A stretch of DNA of 7,263 nt from a bacterium (GCA_021815535.1 JAKAGL010000122.1:1-7263), one strand, 5' to 3'; shown: positions 1 through 6,264, counted from the first letter of the stretch. Notes: generated from the sequence alone by a model not told the origin. Program-made: numbers and translations.

Positions 1-1265
1 AGGCAAAACACAGGAAAGTAGTTTTCGTCGGTATCATTATCATTCTTTTGCTGGTCATTGAAGTGTCGGCAATTGCCGCGGAAGCCGCATGGAGTATCGG
101 CATCAGGAAACACTCAGCCCGGGAGGTAGCGGCGCGGTACTACCTGACCAAGTTGCTTGTTATACCTTTTCTGCGGGAAACCGGCGACGGGAAAGAGTAT
201 CTCGGCAACCTGACCGAAACCGAGGGAGAGTGGAGGAAAATGTATCCCGCCGATGCTCTATTGGGGTGGAGGCTCGGAAAAAACAAAACAGCGCGCCACT
301 ATAACAAGTACCTGTACATTACGAACGGCCAGGGATTCGCCTCTCTGGGAGAGGATGAGTTCCGCTACGCACGGCCAAAACCGGCGTGGACCTACCGGAT
401 CATCGTATTGGGAGGAAGCACCGTCATGGGAGACGGCGTGCCGGTCCCCGCCGACAACCTGCCGGCCTGCATCCGCCGCGCCATTGAAGAACATATCCCA
501 CGGTCGAAGCGGCTGGAAGTGATAAACGCCGGCGTGGGAGGTTACGATTCGTCCAATGAGTTTCTTTATCTTATTTCGGAACTGATCAACTACGAACCCG
601 ATCTGGTTATCGTTTACGACGGCTGGAATGATGAAGCTTACAGCAACCGCGATCTTGCGAAACGCCCCAATGCCCCTAACAGCCTCAAACTCAAGGTCCA
701 GTATGATTATGATGAAAGGCTGAATGCGTCATACGAGTTCGGCGGATCTTTTGCGATCTTTGCCGAAGGTACGCTTGTCTCCATCAGGAAAGCTTTGGCG
801 CATACCGGCATCGGTCTGCCAATCATGATCGCCCTTGACCGGGTATTGGCACAAAAAAAGGAAGTGGAACCTGCCGCTCCGTACAATCCATCCAGCATAA
901 CCAGGTACCGGGAGAATCTTGAGAATATTCTTCTGATAGCAGAAAAACACAGTGCCGGGGTCGCATTATTCCTGCAGCCGATCATAGGAGTTGACGACAA
1001 GCCGTATACGCCGGAAGAGCTTTCCACTCCCATTTCCGATATGAAGACCAGAAAGCTCTTTTACGCCGACGCTTCCGCCATGTTCTCGAACCTGAAGAAG
1101 CGCTATTTCCGCCCGGGATCGACCTGTATCGAGGATATGTCAAAAATCTTCGACCACACCCGCGAAACGGTCTACGCGGATTCGGGCCACATTCAACGCC
1201 GGGGGAACGAAATAGTTGCCCGAAAGATCGTCCAAAAACTTCAAACATGCCAACTGGTGGAATAG
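1..1265 (+). CDS. SGNH/GDSL-family hydrolase, membrane-anchored (5' partial)
   Basis: The frame is open from the first bases (first full codon at 3), so the true start is upstream. The TTG at 48 lies inside a hydrophobic stretch (about 18-92, rich in Ile, Leu and Val) that looks like a single N-terminal membrane anchor, placing the catalytic domain outside the cytoplasm. The SGNH signatures appear in order: GGST with the nucleophile Ser codon at 417-419, the block II Gly in NAGVGGYDS (about 525-551), the block III motif YDGWND (Asn codon at 627), and a C-terminal DxxH in DSGHI (Asp 1179, His 1188). The family includes esterases, lipases and acyl-transferring or deacetylating enzymes on glycans; the substrate cannot be read from the sequence. 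It lies just upstream of an SxtJ/DUF5989/carbamoyltransferase set, and a GDSL-lipase (SxtL) accompanies these same families in saxitoxin clusters. A role in modifying the carbamoylated product is therefore inferred. The SGNH fold is fairly sure; the exact reaction is unknown. Confidence 0.87.
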   Translation, partial: AKHRKVVFVGIIIILLLVIEVSAIAAEAAWSIGIRKHSAREVAARYYLTKLLVIPFLRETGDGKEYLGNLTETEGEWRKMYPADALLGWRLGKNKTARHYNKYLYITNGQGFASLGEDEFRYARPKPAWTYRIIVLGGSTVMGDGVPVPADNLPACIRRAIEEHIPRSKRLEVINAGVGGYDSSNEFLYLISELINYEPDLVIVYDGWNDEAYSNRDLAKRPNAPNSLKLKVQYDYDERLNASYEFGGSFAIFAEGTLVSIRKALAHTGIGLPIMIALDRVLAQKKEVEPAAPYNPSSITRYRENLENILLIAEKHSAGVALFLQPIIGVDDKPYTPEELSTPISDMKTRKLFYADASAMFSNLKKRYFRPGSTCIEDMSKIFDHTRETVYADSGHIQRRGNEIVARKIVQKLQTCQLVE

Positions 1266-1277
1266 TGTCCATGACGC

Positions 1278-1325
1278 TGGCGGCTGCGCCGCCATCTTTT
1301 TGCGCCCCTTCGCGAAAGTTTTTTT
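1278..1325 (+). terminator. possible weak terminator or attenuator between the SGNH gene and the sxtJ-like gene
   Basis: A GC-only 6-bp stem (GGCGGC at 1279-1284 with GCCGCC at 1288-1293, loop TGC, plus one T-A closing pair) is followed after two or three bases by five Ts (1297-1301). A second small palindrome, TTCGCGAA (1309-1316), is followed by seven Ts (1319-1325). Either could act as a weak intrinsic terminator after the hydrolase gene or as an attenuator for the next genes. The three-base loop and short T tract make the first weak, and the second stem is only 4 bp. No confident promoter is visible between this element and the next start at 1375. Confidence 0.35.
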
Positions 1326-1374
1326 GACGGAGCGGATTTCTTGCCTCGTCTCTGCTAAACTGGACGTAACTGCG

Positions 1375-1776
1375 ATGGAAACAAAACAAAAATATCCCGT
1401 AAGAACCGGTACGGACCGGTCGTTCGGCGTTACGTTTACCGTCTTCTTCCTTCTCGTGGCGTTGCTGCCGGTTCTGAAAGGGCGGCCGCCGCGGCTGTGG
1501 GGGGGGGGTGTTGCCGGGCTGTTTCTGATACTTTCCCTGCTTCGCCCTCCGGTACTGCACCCGCTGAACGTCCTGTGGGCGCGGTTCGGGCGGCTGCTCG
1601 GGCGGGTGACGGAGCCGGTTTTTGCAGCCGTCATATACGGCATCGCTATCCTGCCGTTCGGCCTGCTGCTGAAGCTCTTCAAGCCGGATATGATGAAGAT
1701 GCAATACAATCCCGATGCGAAGACGTACTGGACGGTGCGGGAACGAACGGCCTCTTCCATGAAGAACCAATATTAA
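1375..1776 (+). CDS. SxtJ-family small membrane protein
   Basis: This 133-residue protein has three hydrophobic segments (about residues 19-35, 42-57 and 81-103) and a short polar C-terminal tail. The tail contains the stretch KPDMMKMQYNPDAKTYW, which is followed by Arg/Glu-rich residues. Size, topology and this tail match the SxtJ membrane family, named after the saxitoxin gene sxtJ; its biochemical role is unknown. The ATG at 1375 was chosen because the protein then begins METKQKYPV with a short polar lead into the first helix, as the family does. The open frame extends upstream to a TTG at 1216, but that part overlaps the SGNH gene and is implausible. The Shine-Dalgarno sequence is weak. 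The stop lies 9 bases before the DUF5989-type gene, so the two are surely cotranscribed. A run of ten Gs (1499-1508) lies inside the gene, between the first and second helices. A scaffold or export-linked partner of the carbamoyltransferase is possible but is inference. Confidence 0.85.
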   Translation: METKQKYPVRTGTDRSFGVTFTVFFLLVALLPVLKGRPPRLWGGGVAGLFLILSLLRPPVLHPLNVLWARFGRLLGRVTEPVFAAVIYGIAILPFGLLLKLFKPDMMKMQYNPDAKTYWTVRERTASSMKNQY

Positions 1777-1780
1777 GGGG
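1775..1780 (+). promoter_or_regulatory. ribosome-binding site of the DUF5989-type gene
   Basis: AAGGGG overlaps the TAA stop of the sxtJ-like gene and ends five bases before the ATG at 1786. This supports both the reality of the 49-residue frame and translational coupling with the upstream gene. Confidence 0.6.
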
Positions 1781-1785
1781 CGGAA

Positions 1786-1935
1786 ATGGACCTGATCAGG
1801 GAATTCTTGGAGTTTCTGAAAGCGAGAAGAAAATTCTGGCTGCTGCCGATCCTCCTTGTGATGCTGTTGCTGGGGTTGCTGTTTATCTTCGGGCAGGGGT
1901 CGGCGATTGCCCCGTTCATTTACACCCTTTTTTGA
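1786..1935 (+). CDS. DUF5989 (SxtK-like) 49-residue membrane protein
   Basis: This short frame encodes a protein with a basic, amphipathic N-terminus (MDLIREFLEFLKARRK), one membrane helix (about residues 18-36) and a conserved-looking end, GQGSAIAPFIYTLF. The layout, with an aromatic/basic RKFWLLP motif entering the helix and a GSA-APFIYTLF tail at the very C-terminus, is that of DUF5989. Proteins of this class are typically encoded beside SxtJ-family proteins and carbamoyltransferases, and sxtK of the saxitoxin clusters is such a small protein. It starts 9 bases after the sxtJ-like stop with an AAGGGG ribosome-binding site, and ends 12 bases before the carbamoyltransferase start. All three genes share one reading frame. 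No function is known. A single-helix adapter that helps anchor the soluble carbamoyltransferase at the membrane, together with the SxtJ protein, is a reasonable but untested guess. It is easily missed by length-filtered gene calling. Confidence 0.9.
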   Translation: MDLIREFLEFLKARRKFWLLPILLVMLLLGLLFIFGQGSAIAPFIYTLF

Positions 1936-1947
1936 CCGTCACCCGGC

Positions 1948-3780
1948 ATGCTAATACTGGGTATTTCAGCCTACTATCACGACAGCGCCGCCGCCGTCGT
2001 CCGCGACGGAGAGATCGTTGCCGCCGCGCAGGAGGAACGATTCACCCGCAAGAAGCACGACGACGGCTTCCCTGTCAACGCCCTCCGTTACTGCCTCGAT
2101 GCGGCCGGAACCCGGCTGGCGGACGTTGACCACGTCGTTTTCTATGATAAGCCGTTCCTGAAATTCGAGCGGTTGCTGGAAACCTACCTCGCCAATGCGC
2201 CCCATGGTTTTTCCTCGTTCCGGGTCTCGATGCCGGTCTGGCTGCGCGAGAAGCTGGGAATGAAGAAGCTGCTGTTGGAAACCCTTGGTGAGATCGATCC
2301 GGCAGACGGCCTGAAAGAAAAACTTCTTTTTTCCGAACATCATCTGAGCCATGCCGCAAGCGCCTTTTTCCCGTCACCGTTCCGCGAGGCCGTAGTGCTC
2401 ACTATGGACGGTGTGGGAGAATGGGCAACCACCTCGGCCTCGGTAGGACGCGAAGAGGAGCTGGAGATCGTCAAGGAGATGCATTTCCCCCATTCGCTCG
2501 GCCTACTTTACTCGGCCTTTACCTACTACACCGGTTTCAAGGTCAACTCAGGGGAGTACAAGCTGATGGGGTTGGCCCCGTACGGCGAACCGAAGTATGC
2601 GCAGGTGATATATGACAACCTCATAGACATAAAGCCGGACGGCTCATTCCGCCTTAACCAGCGCTACTTCAACTACTGCACCGGCCTCACCATGACCAAC
2701 AGCCAGTTCCATGCCCTCTTCGGCCTGCCTCCTCGCGCGCCGGACGAACCGCTGACGCAAAAGCACATGGACATCGCGTCTTCCATCCAGACAGTCACTG
2801 AAACCGTCCTGCTTCGGCTGGCACAGGCGTTGGCGCGCGAGACCGGAATGGAGAACCTCTGTCTTGCCGGCGGCGTAGCGCTCAACTGCGTGGCGAACGG
2901 GAAACTGCTGAGACAGCGGGTCTTCAAGAACATCTGGGTGCAGCCAGCAGCGGGAGATGCGGGCGGGGCGTTGGGAGCTGCGCTTGCGGCATATCACCTC
3001 CATGCCAAAAAACCCCGCACGCCGATGGCAGGTGATGCAATGAAAGGCTCCTACCTCGGCCCGTCGTTTGACCAGCCGGAGATCGAGCGGCGGCTGACTG
3101 CTGTGAGAGCGAAGTACGAGGTGATGGATGACTCGGCGTTGCTGAACGCCACAGCACAGGCACTGGCCGACGGGAAGGCAGTGGGTTGGTTCCAAGGGCG
3201 GATGGAATTCGGTCCGCGGGCACTCGGCGCACGGTCCATCCTGGCTGATCCGCGCTCTCCCTCGATACAAAAGACGCTCAACCTGAAAGTAAAGTTCCGC
3301 GAATCGTTTCGGCCGTTCGCGCCCGCTGTGCTGTGCGCCGACGTTGCCGACTGGTTCGACCTCAACATCGATAGCCCGTATATGTTGATGGTGGCCCCCA
3401 TCGCGCCAAAACGGGTACTGGAAATGACCGCGGAAGAATATAAATTGTTCGGTATCGATCGACTAAATGTGGTCCGCTCTGAAATACCGGCCGTGACACA
3501 TGTGGACTTCTCGGCACGGGTGCAAACCGTTCATGAGCAGACAAATCCACGTTTTCACTCCCTCCTGGAATCATTCAAACTGCTCACCGGCTGCCCGGTA
3601 CTGGTGAACACCTCTTTCAATGTGCGGGGGGAACCGATCGTCGGTACGCCGGAAGACGCTTTCCGTTGTTTCATGGGAACCGGCATTGAACTGCTGGTGG
3701 CGGGAAACTGCATCCTTAAAAAAGAACAACAGGATGCAGCGCTTGTGAAGGACTACAGGAACTCCTTCGCGCCGGACTGA
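1948..3780 (+). CDS. O-carbamoyltransferase, NodU/CmcH/SxtI family
   Basis: This 610-residue protein is full length for the family. The N-terminal Kae1-like domain opens with LILGISAYYHDSAAAVV, followed by QEERFTRKKHD. It carries the probable metal-binding site HHLSH (His131, 132, 135) and MDGVGEW (Asp154), then SGEYKLMGLAPYG (201-213) and the nucleotide-site motifs LAGGVALNCVANG (306-318) and GDAGGALGAA (336-345). The C-terminal domain has FQGRMEFGPRALGARSIL (415-432), KFRESFRPFAP (449-459) and NTSFNVRGEPIV (554-565). Family members such as TobZ, CmcH, NodU and SxtI use carbamoyl phosphate and ATP, via carbamoyladenylate, to carbamoylate a hydroxyl group. The enzyme is cytoplasmic with no signal peptide. 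No Shine-Dalgarno sequence precedes the ATG; translation is probably coupled to the DUF5989-type gene, which ends 12 bases upstream in the same frame. The acceptor is not identifiable: sugar, aminoglycoside-like or other small molecules are all known for the family. Confidence 0.97.
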   Translation: MLILGISAYYHDSAAAVVRDGEIVAAAQEERFTRKKHDDGFPVNALRYCLDAAGTRLADVDHVVFYDKPFLKFERLLETYLANAPHGFSSFRVSMPVWLREKLGMKKLLLETLGEIDPADGLKEKLLFSEHHLSHAASAFFPSPFREAVVLTMDGVGEWATTSASVGREEELEIVKEMHFPHSLGLLYSAFTYYTGFKVNSGEYKLMGLAPYGEPKYAQVIYDNLIDIKPDGSFRLNQRYFNYCTGLTMTNSQFHALFGLPPRAPDEPLTQKHMDIASSIQTVTETVLLRLAQALARETGMENLCLAGGVALNCVANGKLLRQRVFKNIWVQPAAGDAGGALGAALAAYHLHAKKPRTPMAGDAMKGSYLGPSFDQPEIERRLTAVRAKYEVMDDSALLNATAQALADGKAVGWFQGRMEFGPRALGARSILADPRSPSIQKTLNLKVKFRESFRPFAPAVLCADVADWFDLNIDSPYMLMVAPIAPKRVLEMTAEEYKLFGIDRLNVVRSEIPAVTHVDFSARVQTVHEQTNPRFHSLLESFKLLTGCPVLVNTSFNVRGEPIVGTPEDAFRCFMGTGIELLVAGNCILKKEQQDAALVKDYRNSFAPD

Positions 3781-4156
3781 TGCGGCCGATCGAGGACACG
3801 TTTCATTTTCACAACGGATTTTTATTTTGCGTTTCGGCGCCACACCTCCTCATGTGATGATATTCCTTGCGACCTATTTCACCGGCCGCGTGGTAACGAT
3901 CGACAAAACGCCTGTTTGAGAACGCCCGAGCGTGAGGCAATGGCAGCCGAAGGCGAATCCCCCCTCTCTGCTTCTGCCTTCCGCAAATTCAGTGCGAAAC
4001 GCTATAATAAGGGTGCCGCTATGCGAGGACTGGGGAGTACGGCTTTTGTGGAATAAAAAGGGGATCCGCAACCACAGGAAATATAAAGAAAAAAAATTGA
4101 GGCATCGCGATTAATGAAAAATATATTGCGGTTTATGTATCTGAGGGTTACAATTT

Positions 4157-4185
4157 TTGGTAAGTAGGAGCCGGGCATATGTAAT
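4157..4185 (+). promoter_or_regulatory. candidate sigma-70-type promoter of the lipoprotein/barrel operon
   Basis: TTGGTA (4157-4162, four of six matches to TTGACA) is separated by exactly 17 bases from TGTAAT (4180-4185, five of six matches to TATAAT). This would start transcription near 4192, giving a leader of roughly 62 bases. The surrounding sequence is AT-rich relative to the genes. It is a by-eye match and not otherwise supported. Confidence 0.45.
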
Positions 4186-4192
4186 GTGTTTG

Positions 4193-4223
4193 GCTTATCT
4201 AGGTTAGTTTAAGTGGGATAAGC
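4193..4223 (+). promoter_or_regulatory. 5'-leader stem-loop of the lipoprotein mRNA
   Basis: GCTTATC (4193-4199) is perfectly complementary in inverted orientation to GATAAGC (4217-4223), giving a 7-bp stem with a possible extra T-G pair and a loop of about 15-17 bases. It begins within one or two bases of the transcription start predicted from the upstream promoter. A hairpin at the extreme 5' end of an mRNA commonly protects it from decay, as known for ompA. It could instead be an operator for a dimeric repressor sitting over the start site. Confidence 0.4.
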
Positions 4224-4235
4224 ACCAAATTTGGT
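4224..4235 (+). promoter_or_regulatory. 12-base perfect palindrome upstream of the ribosome-binding site
   Basis: ACCAAATTTGGT is a perfect 6+6 palindrome with no spacer, directly adjacent to the preceding inverted repeat and four bases before the AGGAGA. With no loop it cannot form a simple hairpin, so a protein-binding site is more likely than an RNA structure. Chance cannot be excluded at this length. Confidence 0.3.
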
Positions 4236-4239
4236 TTAG

Positions 4240-4245
4240 AGGAGA
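4240..4245 (+). promoter_or_regulatory. strong ribosome-binding site of the lipoprotein gene
   Basis: AGGAGA lies eight bases before the ATG at 4254, an ideal spacing. It fixes the start that places the lipobox cysteine at residue 19. Confidence 0.75.
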
Positions 4246-4253
4246 TTGTCCAA

Positions 4254-5138
4254 ATGTTCGGTAGTAAATTCAAACTTGCTCTTATCGTGTCGCTTTTGTT
4301 GACGGCCTGTGGCAACAACGCTTTCAACTCTATTGCGGATAAGAATTCATCGGCAGCCAAGCAGGAAGAGGCTCAGATAGCCATCAATAGTGGTGATTTT
4401 ACCACCGCCATCTCCATCATGGCCGAGAAATGCCCCAACCAGACCTGCACCACCAAGGCGGACGCACAACAATATGCGGCCGCGTATATAGGCAAGGCGG
4501 GGCTTGATGTTCTGACTGTCGCTAAGAACGCCGATGCCAGCCAGAACAGCACAGCCAGCAGTTCGGATTTTGCGGTCATCTCCAAGGGCCTTCCCAGCCC
4601 CACTGCCGCAAACCTTGATGCTATCGCCACCGCCATTGCCATCCTGAAAAATTCCAAGGCAACGGTCGGCATCACTCAACTGGCCGCCGCGAAGACCGCT
4701 ACGCAGGTCTGCAACAGCTATAACAATGAACAGAAGGATATTCTCCTTGAACTTGGTATATCGCAGGCCACGGCGACCATTCTGGCCATCGGGTCGCAAT
4801 TGGGCGGATTTGACGCCAACGGCATACCGGCTGATTGCAACGGGAATTGCAGCGCCGCCAGCGCAGCAGTAGGCACCGCCCTGAACGCGGTCTATATCGC
4901 TCCTGCGACGACCTATGCTGATTTTGCGGCCACTAATCTTGTTGCCGCGGCATCCAATCTGTCGTGCGCTTTCTCTACCGACAACACCACCGCATCGGCG
5001 ATCAACGATCTCGCCTACAGTGTTGAAACACACACCCCCGGCAATTCGGCTACGTGCCAGCAAACCGCTCCTTCCGGGTATTCGCCGGTTATCACGGGAG
5101 CCGAGTTGATCAGCTATGTCACTACGTGTTTAAACTAA
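4254..5138 (+). CDS. alanine-rich lipoprotein of unknown function
   Basis: This 294-residue protein begins with a lipoprotein signal: MFGSKFK, a hydrophobic core and the lipobox LLTAC with the acylated Cys at residue 19. The following residues, Gly-Asn, lack the Asp at +2 that retains lipoproteins in the inner membrane, so outer-membrane sorting is likely. Residues about 35-90 (EEAQIAINSGDFTTAISIM onward) look helical and repeat-like, resembling one TPR-type hairpin. The rest is rich in Ala, Ser, Thr and Asn. The mature part has eight further cysteines (60, 65, 153, 195, 199, 238, 268, 292), an even number that fits extracytoplasmic disulfides; CPNQTC and CNGNC are close pairs. The gene is followed after 31 bases by a beta-barrel gene, so a lipoprotein-barrel pair in the outer membrane is inferred. 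I do not recognise a specific family. Confidence 0.82.
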   Translation: MFGSKFKLALIVSLLLTACGNNAFNSIADKNSSAAKQEEAQIAINSGDFTTAISIMAEKCPNQTCTTKADAQQYAAAYIGKAGLDVLTVAKNADASQNSTASSSDFAVISKGLPSPTAANLDAIATAIAILKNSKATVGITQLAAAKTATQVCNSYNNEQKDILLELGISQATATILAIGSQLGGFDANGIPADCNGNCSAASAAVGTALNAVYIAPATTYADFAATNLVAAASNLSCAFSTDNTTASAINDLAYSVETHTPGNSATCQQTAPSGYSPVITGAELISYVTTCLN

Positions 5139-5152
5139 AAGGCCGGAAGAAT

Positions 5153-5160
5153 AAGGGGAG
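5153..5160 (+). promoter_or_regulatory. ribosome-binding site of the barrel gene
   Basis: AAGGGGAG lies nine bases before the ATG at 5170, confirming that start. No promoter is evident in the 31-base gap after the lipoprotein gene, so cotranscription is expected. Confidence 0.65.
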
Positions 5161-5169
5161 ATTGAAATA

Positions 5170-6264
5170 ATGAAGAAATTGGTAGCGGCGGCCTGCATTT
5201 TGGCGGCCTTGGGAAGCGCGCCGGCAGGCGCCGTGGAAATGAGCAAATTGTATACCGGCGTACGTCCGCTCGGCATGGGAGGCGCTTTCGCCGCCATTGT
5301 TGACGATGAAAACGCCACTTTTTACAATCCGGCCGGTTTGACGGATGTGACGGAGTGGAATGTTGATTTATTCAACCCGAAGATTGACATCTCCACCAAT
5401 ACGCTTGATTTTGCAAAAGACGCCAGCGACCTTAAAACCGGCGATACTACCGGTGCGGTCGACATGATGCGTAAATATATCGGCAAACACCAGCATGGGG
5501 CGGTTTCCGTATTCCCGAATTACACGGCGCACAATTTTGAGGTCGGATTTTTGGAAAGTTTGGGGTTTGACGCCGAAGTGAATTCGCCCTCATTCCCCGT
5601 TCTGCAAGCTGACCTTAAGAACGATGCAGGGGCATTTATCGCGTTCTCCCATGCATTTATGGATGACCACCTTCGCTTGGGCGTGACGCTGAAATATATC
5701 CAGCACAAACGGTTTTACAAAGAGTACACGGCGGTTGATATTGCCAACAACAATACAAATTACAACTTCACCGACAACCTGAAATCCGCAAACAAGTTTG
5801 GCGGCGATATTGGCGCCACCTACCAGTTTGAGAATGAAGATTGGAAGCCGCGCCTGGCGCTCGTTATCCAAAACCTCGGCGGCATGGATTTCGGCGATTA
5901 TCAGGCCACACCTACTTCGCCGTTGATACCGAATGCTTACAAACAACAGATCAATCTGGGAGGCGCCATCACCCGCCAACTCTGGATTATGAAGACCACC
6001 GTTGCGATGGACTATAACGACATCGGCGGAAGCGTGGGTACTGATACGGATAAAGGAAAACGCCTGCACGTAGGGGCCGAATTGAAATTCCCCAAGATCC
6101 TCGCCCTTCGAGTCGGCCTGAATCAAGGGTATATGACCTATGGGGCTGGCCTTAATTTCTGGCTGCTCAGGCTGGACTACGCCTACTACAAGGAAGAGGT
6201 GGGGGCCTATGCCGGTCAGCGTGAAGACGCGCGCCATTCATTGCAATTGAGCATCGGTTTCTAA
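5170..6264 (+). CDS. PorV/UPF0164/TraF-like outer-membrane beta-barrel protein
   Basis: This 364-residue protein has a clear signal peptide (MKKLVAAACILAALGSAP, cleavage probably after AGA at residue 21). The mature N-terminus carries the hallmark of FadL-superfamily barrels of the PorV, UPF0164 and 'conjugal transfer TraF-like' groups: VRPLGMGGAFAAIVDDENA (31-49) followed by FYNPAGL (51-57). The remainder alternates polar and hydrophobic residues with many aromatics in strand-like stretches, and ends in SLQLSIGF with a terminal Phe, the usual recognition signal for barrel assembly. It should sit in the outer membrane. Members serve as transport channels, or as type IX shuttle proteins in Bacteroidota, but most have no known role. 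Despite the TraF label often attached to such proteins, nothing in this window suggests conjugation. It is the second gene of an operon with the preceding lipoprotein and is followed by a terminator. Confidence 0.86.
   Translation: MKKLVAAACILAALGSAPAGAVEMSKLYTGVRPLGMGGAFAAIVDDENATFYNPAGLTDVTEWNVDLFNPKIDISTNTLDFAKDASDLKTGDTTGAVDMMRKYIGKHQHGAVSVFPNYTAHNFEVGFLESLGFDAEVNSPSFPVLQADLKNDAGAFIAFSHAFMDDHLRLGVTLKYIQHKRFYKEYTAVDIANNNTNYNFTDNLKSANKFGGDIGATYQFENEDWKPRLALVIQNLGGMDFGDYQATPTSPLIPNAYKQQINLGGAITRQLWIMKTTVAMDYNDIGGSVGTDTDKGKRLHVGAELKFPKILALRVGLNQGYMTYGAGLNFWLLRLDYAYYKEEVGAYAGQREDARHSLQLSIGF

Larger units (their letters stand above)
3781..4253 (+). other. intergenic region with no supported gene
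   Basis: No frame on either strand here has a plausible start, ribosome-binding site and recognisable product. The only longer open frames are a 60-codon one on + (3932-4114) and a 65-codon one on - (3874-4071), which overlap and look like chance. No clear intrinsic terminator follows the carbamoyltransferase stop. An isolated perfect TATAAT occurs at 4003-4008 without a good -35 (TTCCGC, 18 bases upstream, is poor). The last part, from about 4080, turns markedly AT-rich and holds the promoter and leader elements of the lipoprotein gene, listed separately. Confidence 0.6.

Noticed and set aside
1..3780. Saxitoxin biosynthesis cluster
   Set aside because: Only the carbamoylation-associated families are present; none of the core enzymes that build the toxin skeleton is in the window, and these families are also found with unrelated carbamoyltransferases.
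3782..3889. GCGGCCG/CGGCCGC inverted repeat about 94 bases apart
   Set aside because: Seven GC-rich bases at that distance are expected by chance, and no mobile-element gene lies between them.
3857..3919. 20-residue open frame after the carbamoyltransferase
   Set aside because: It has no ribosome-binding site and no known small-protein features.
3874..4071. 65-codon open frame on the - strand
   Set aside because: No recognisable motif, no supporting ribosome-binding site and no neighbouring - strand gene; both strands are open here by chance or because of a repeat.
3932..4114. 60-codon open frame on the + strand
   Set aside because: It has no ribosome-binding site, no hydrophobic or domain-like pattern and a composition like spacer, and it overlaps an equally long open frame on the other strand.
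4114..4167. 17-residue open frame (MKNILRFMYLR...) that could be a leader peptide
   Set aside because: The ribosome-binding site is poor and too distant, there is no run of regulatory codons, and it overlaps the -35 region of the better-supported promoter.
4347..5063. 238-codon - strand open frame antisense to the lipoprotein gene
   Set aside because: It is a shadow of the alanine/GC-biased codons of the real + strand gene, which has a signal peptide, lipobox and strong ribosome-binding site.
5170..6264. Conjugation gene (TraF)
   Set aside because: Barrels of this type are often labelled TraF-like, but no other transfer gene, relaxase or pilus component is visible; the family similarity alone does not show conjugation.
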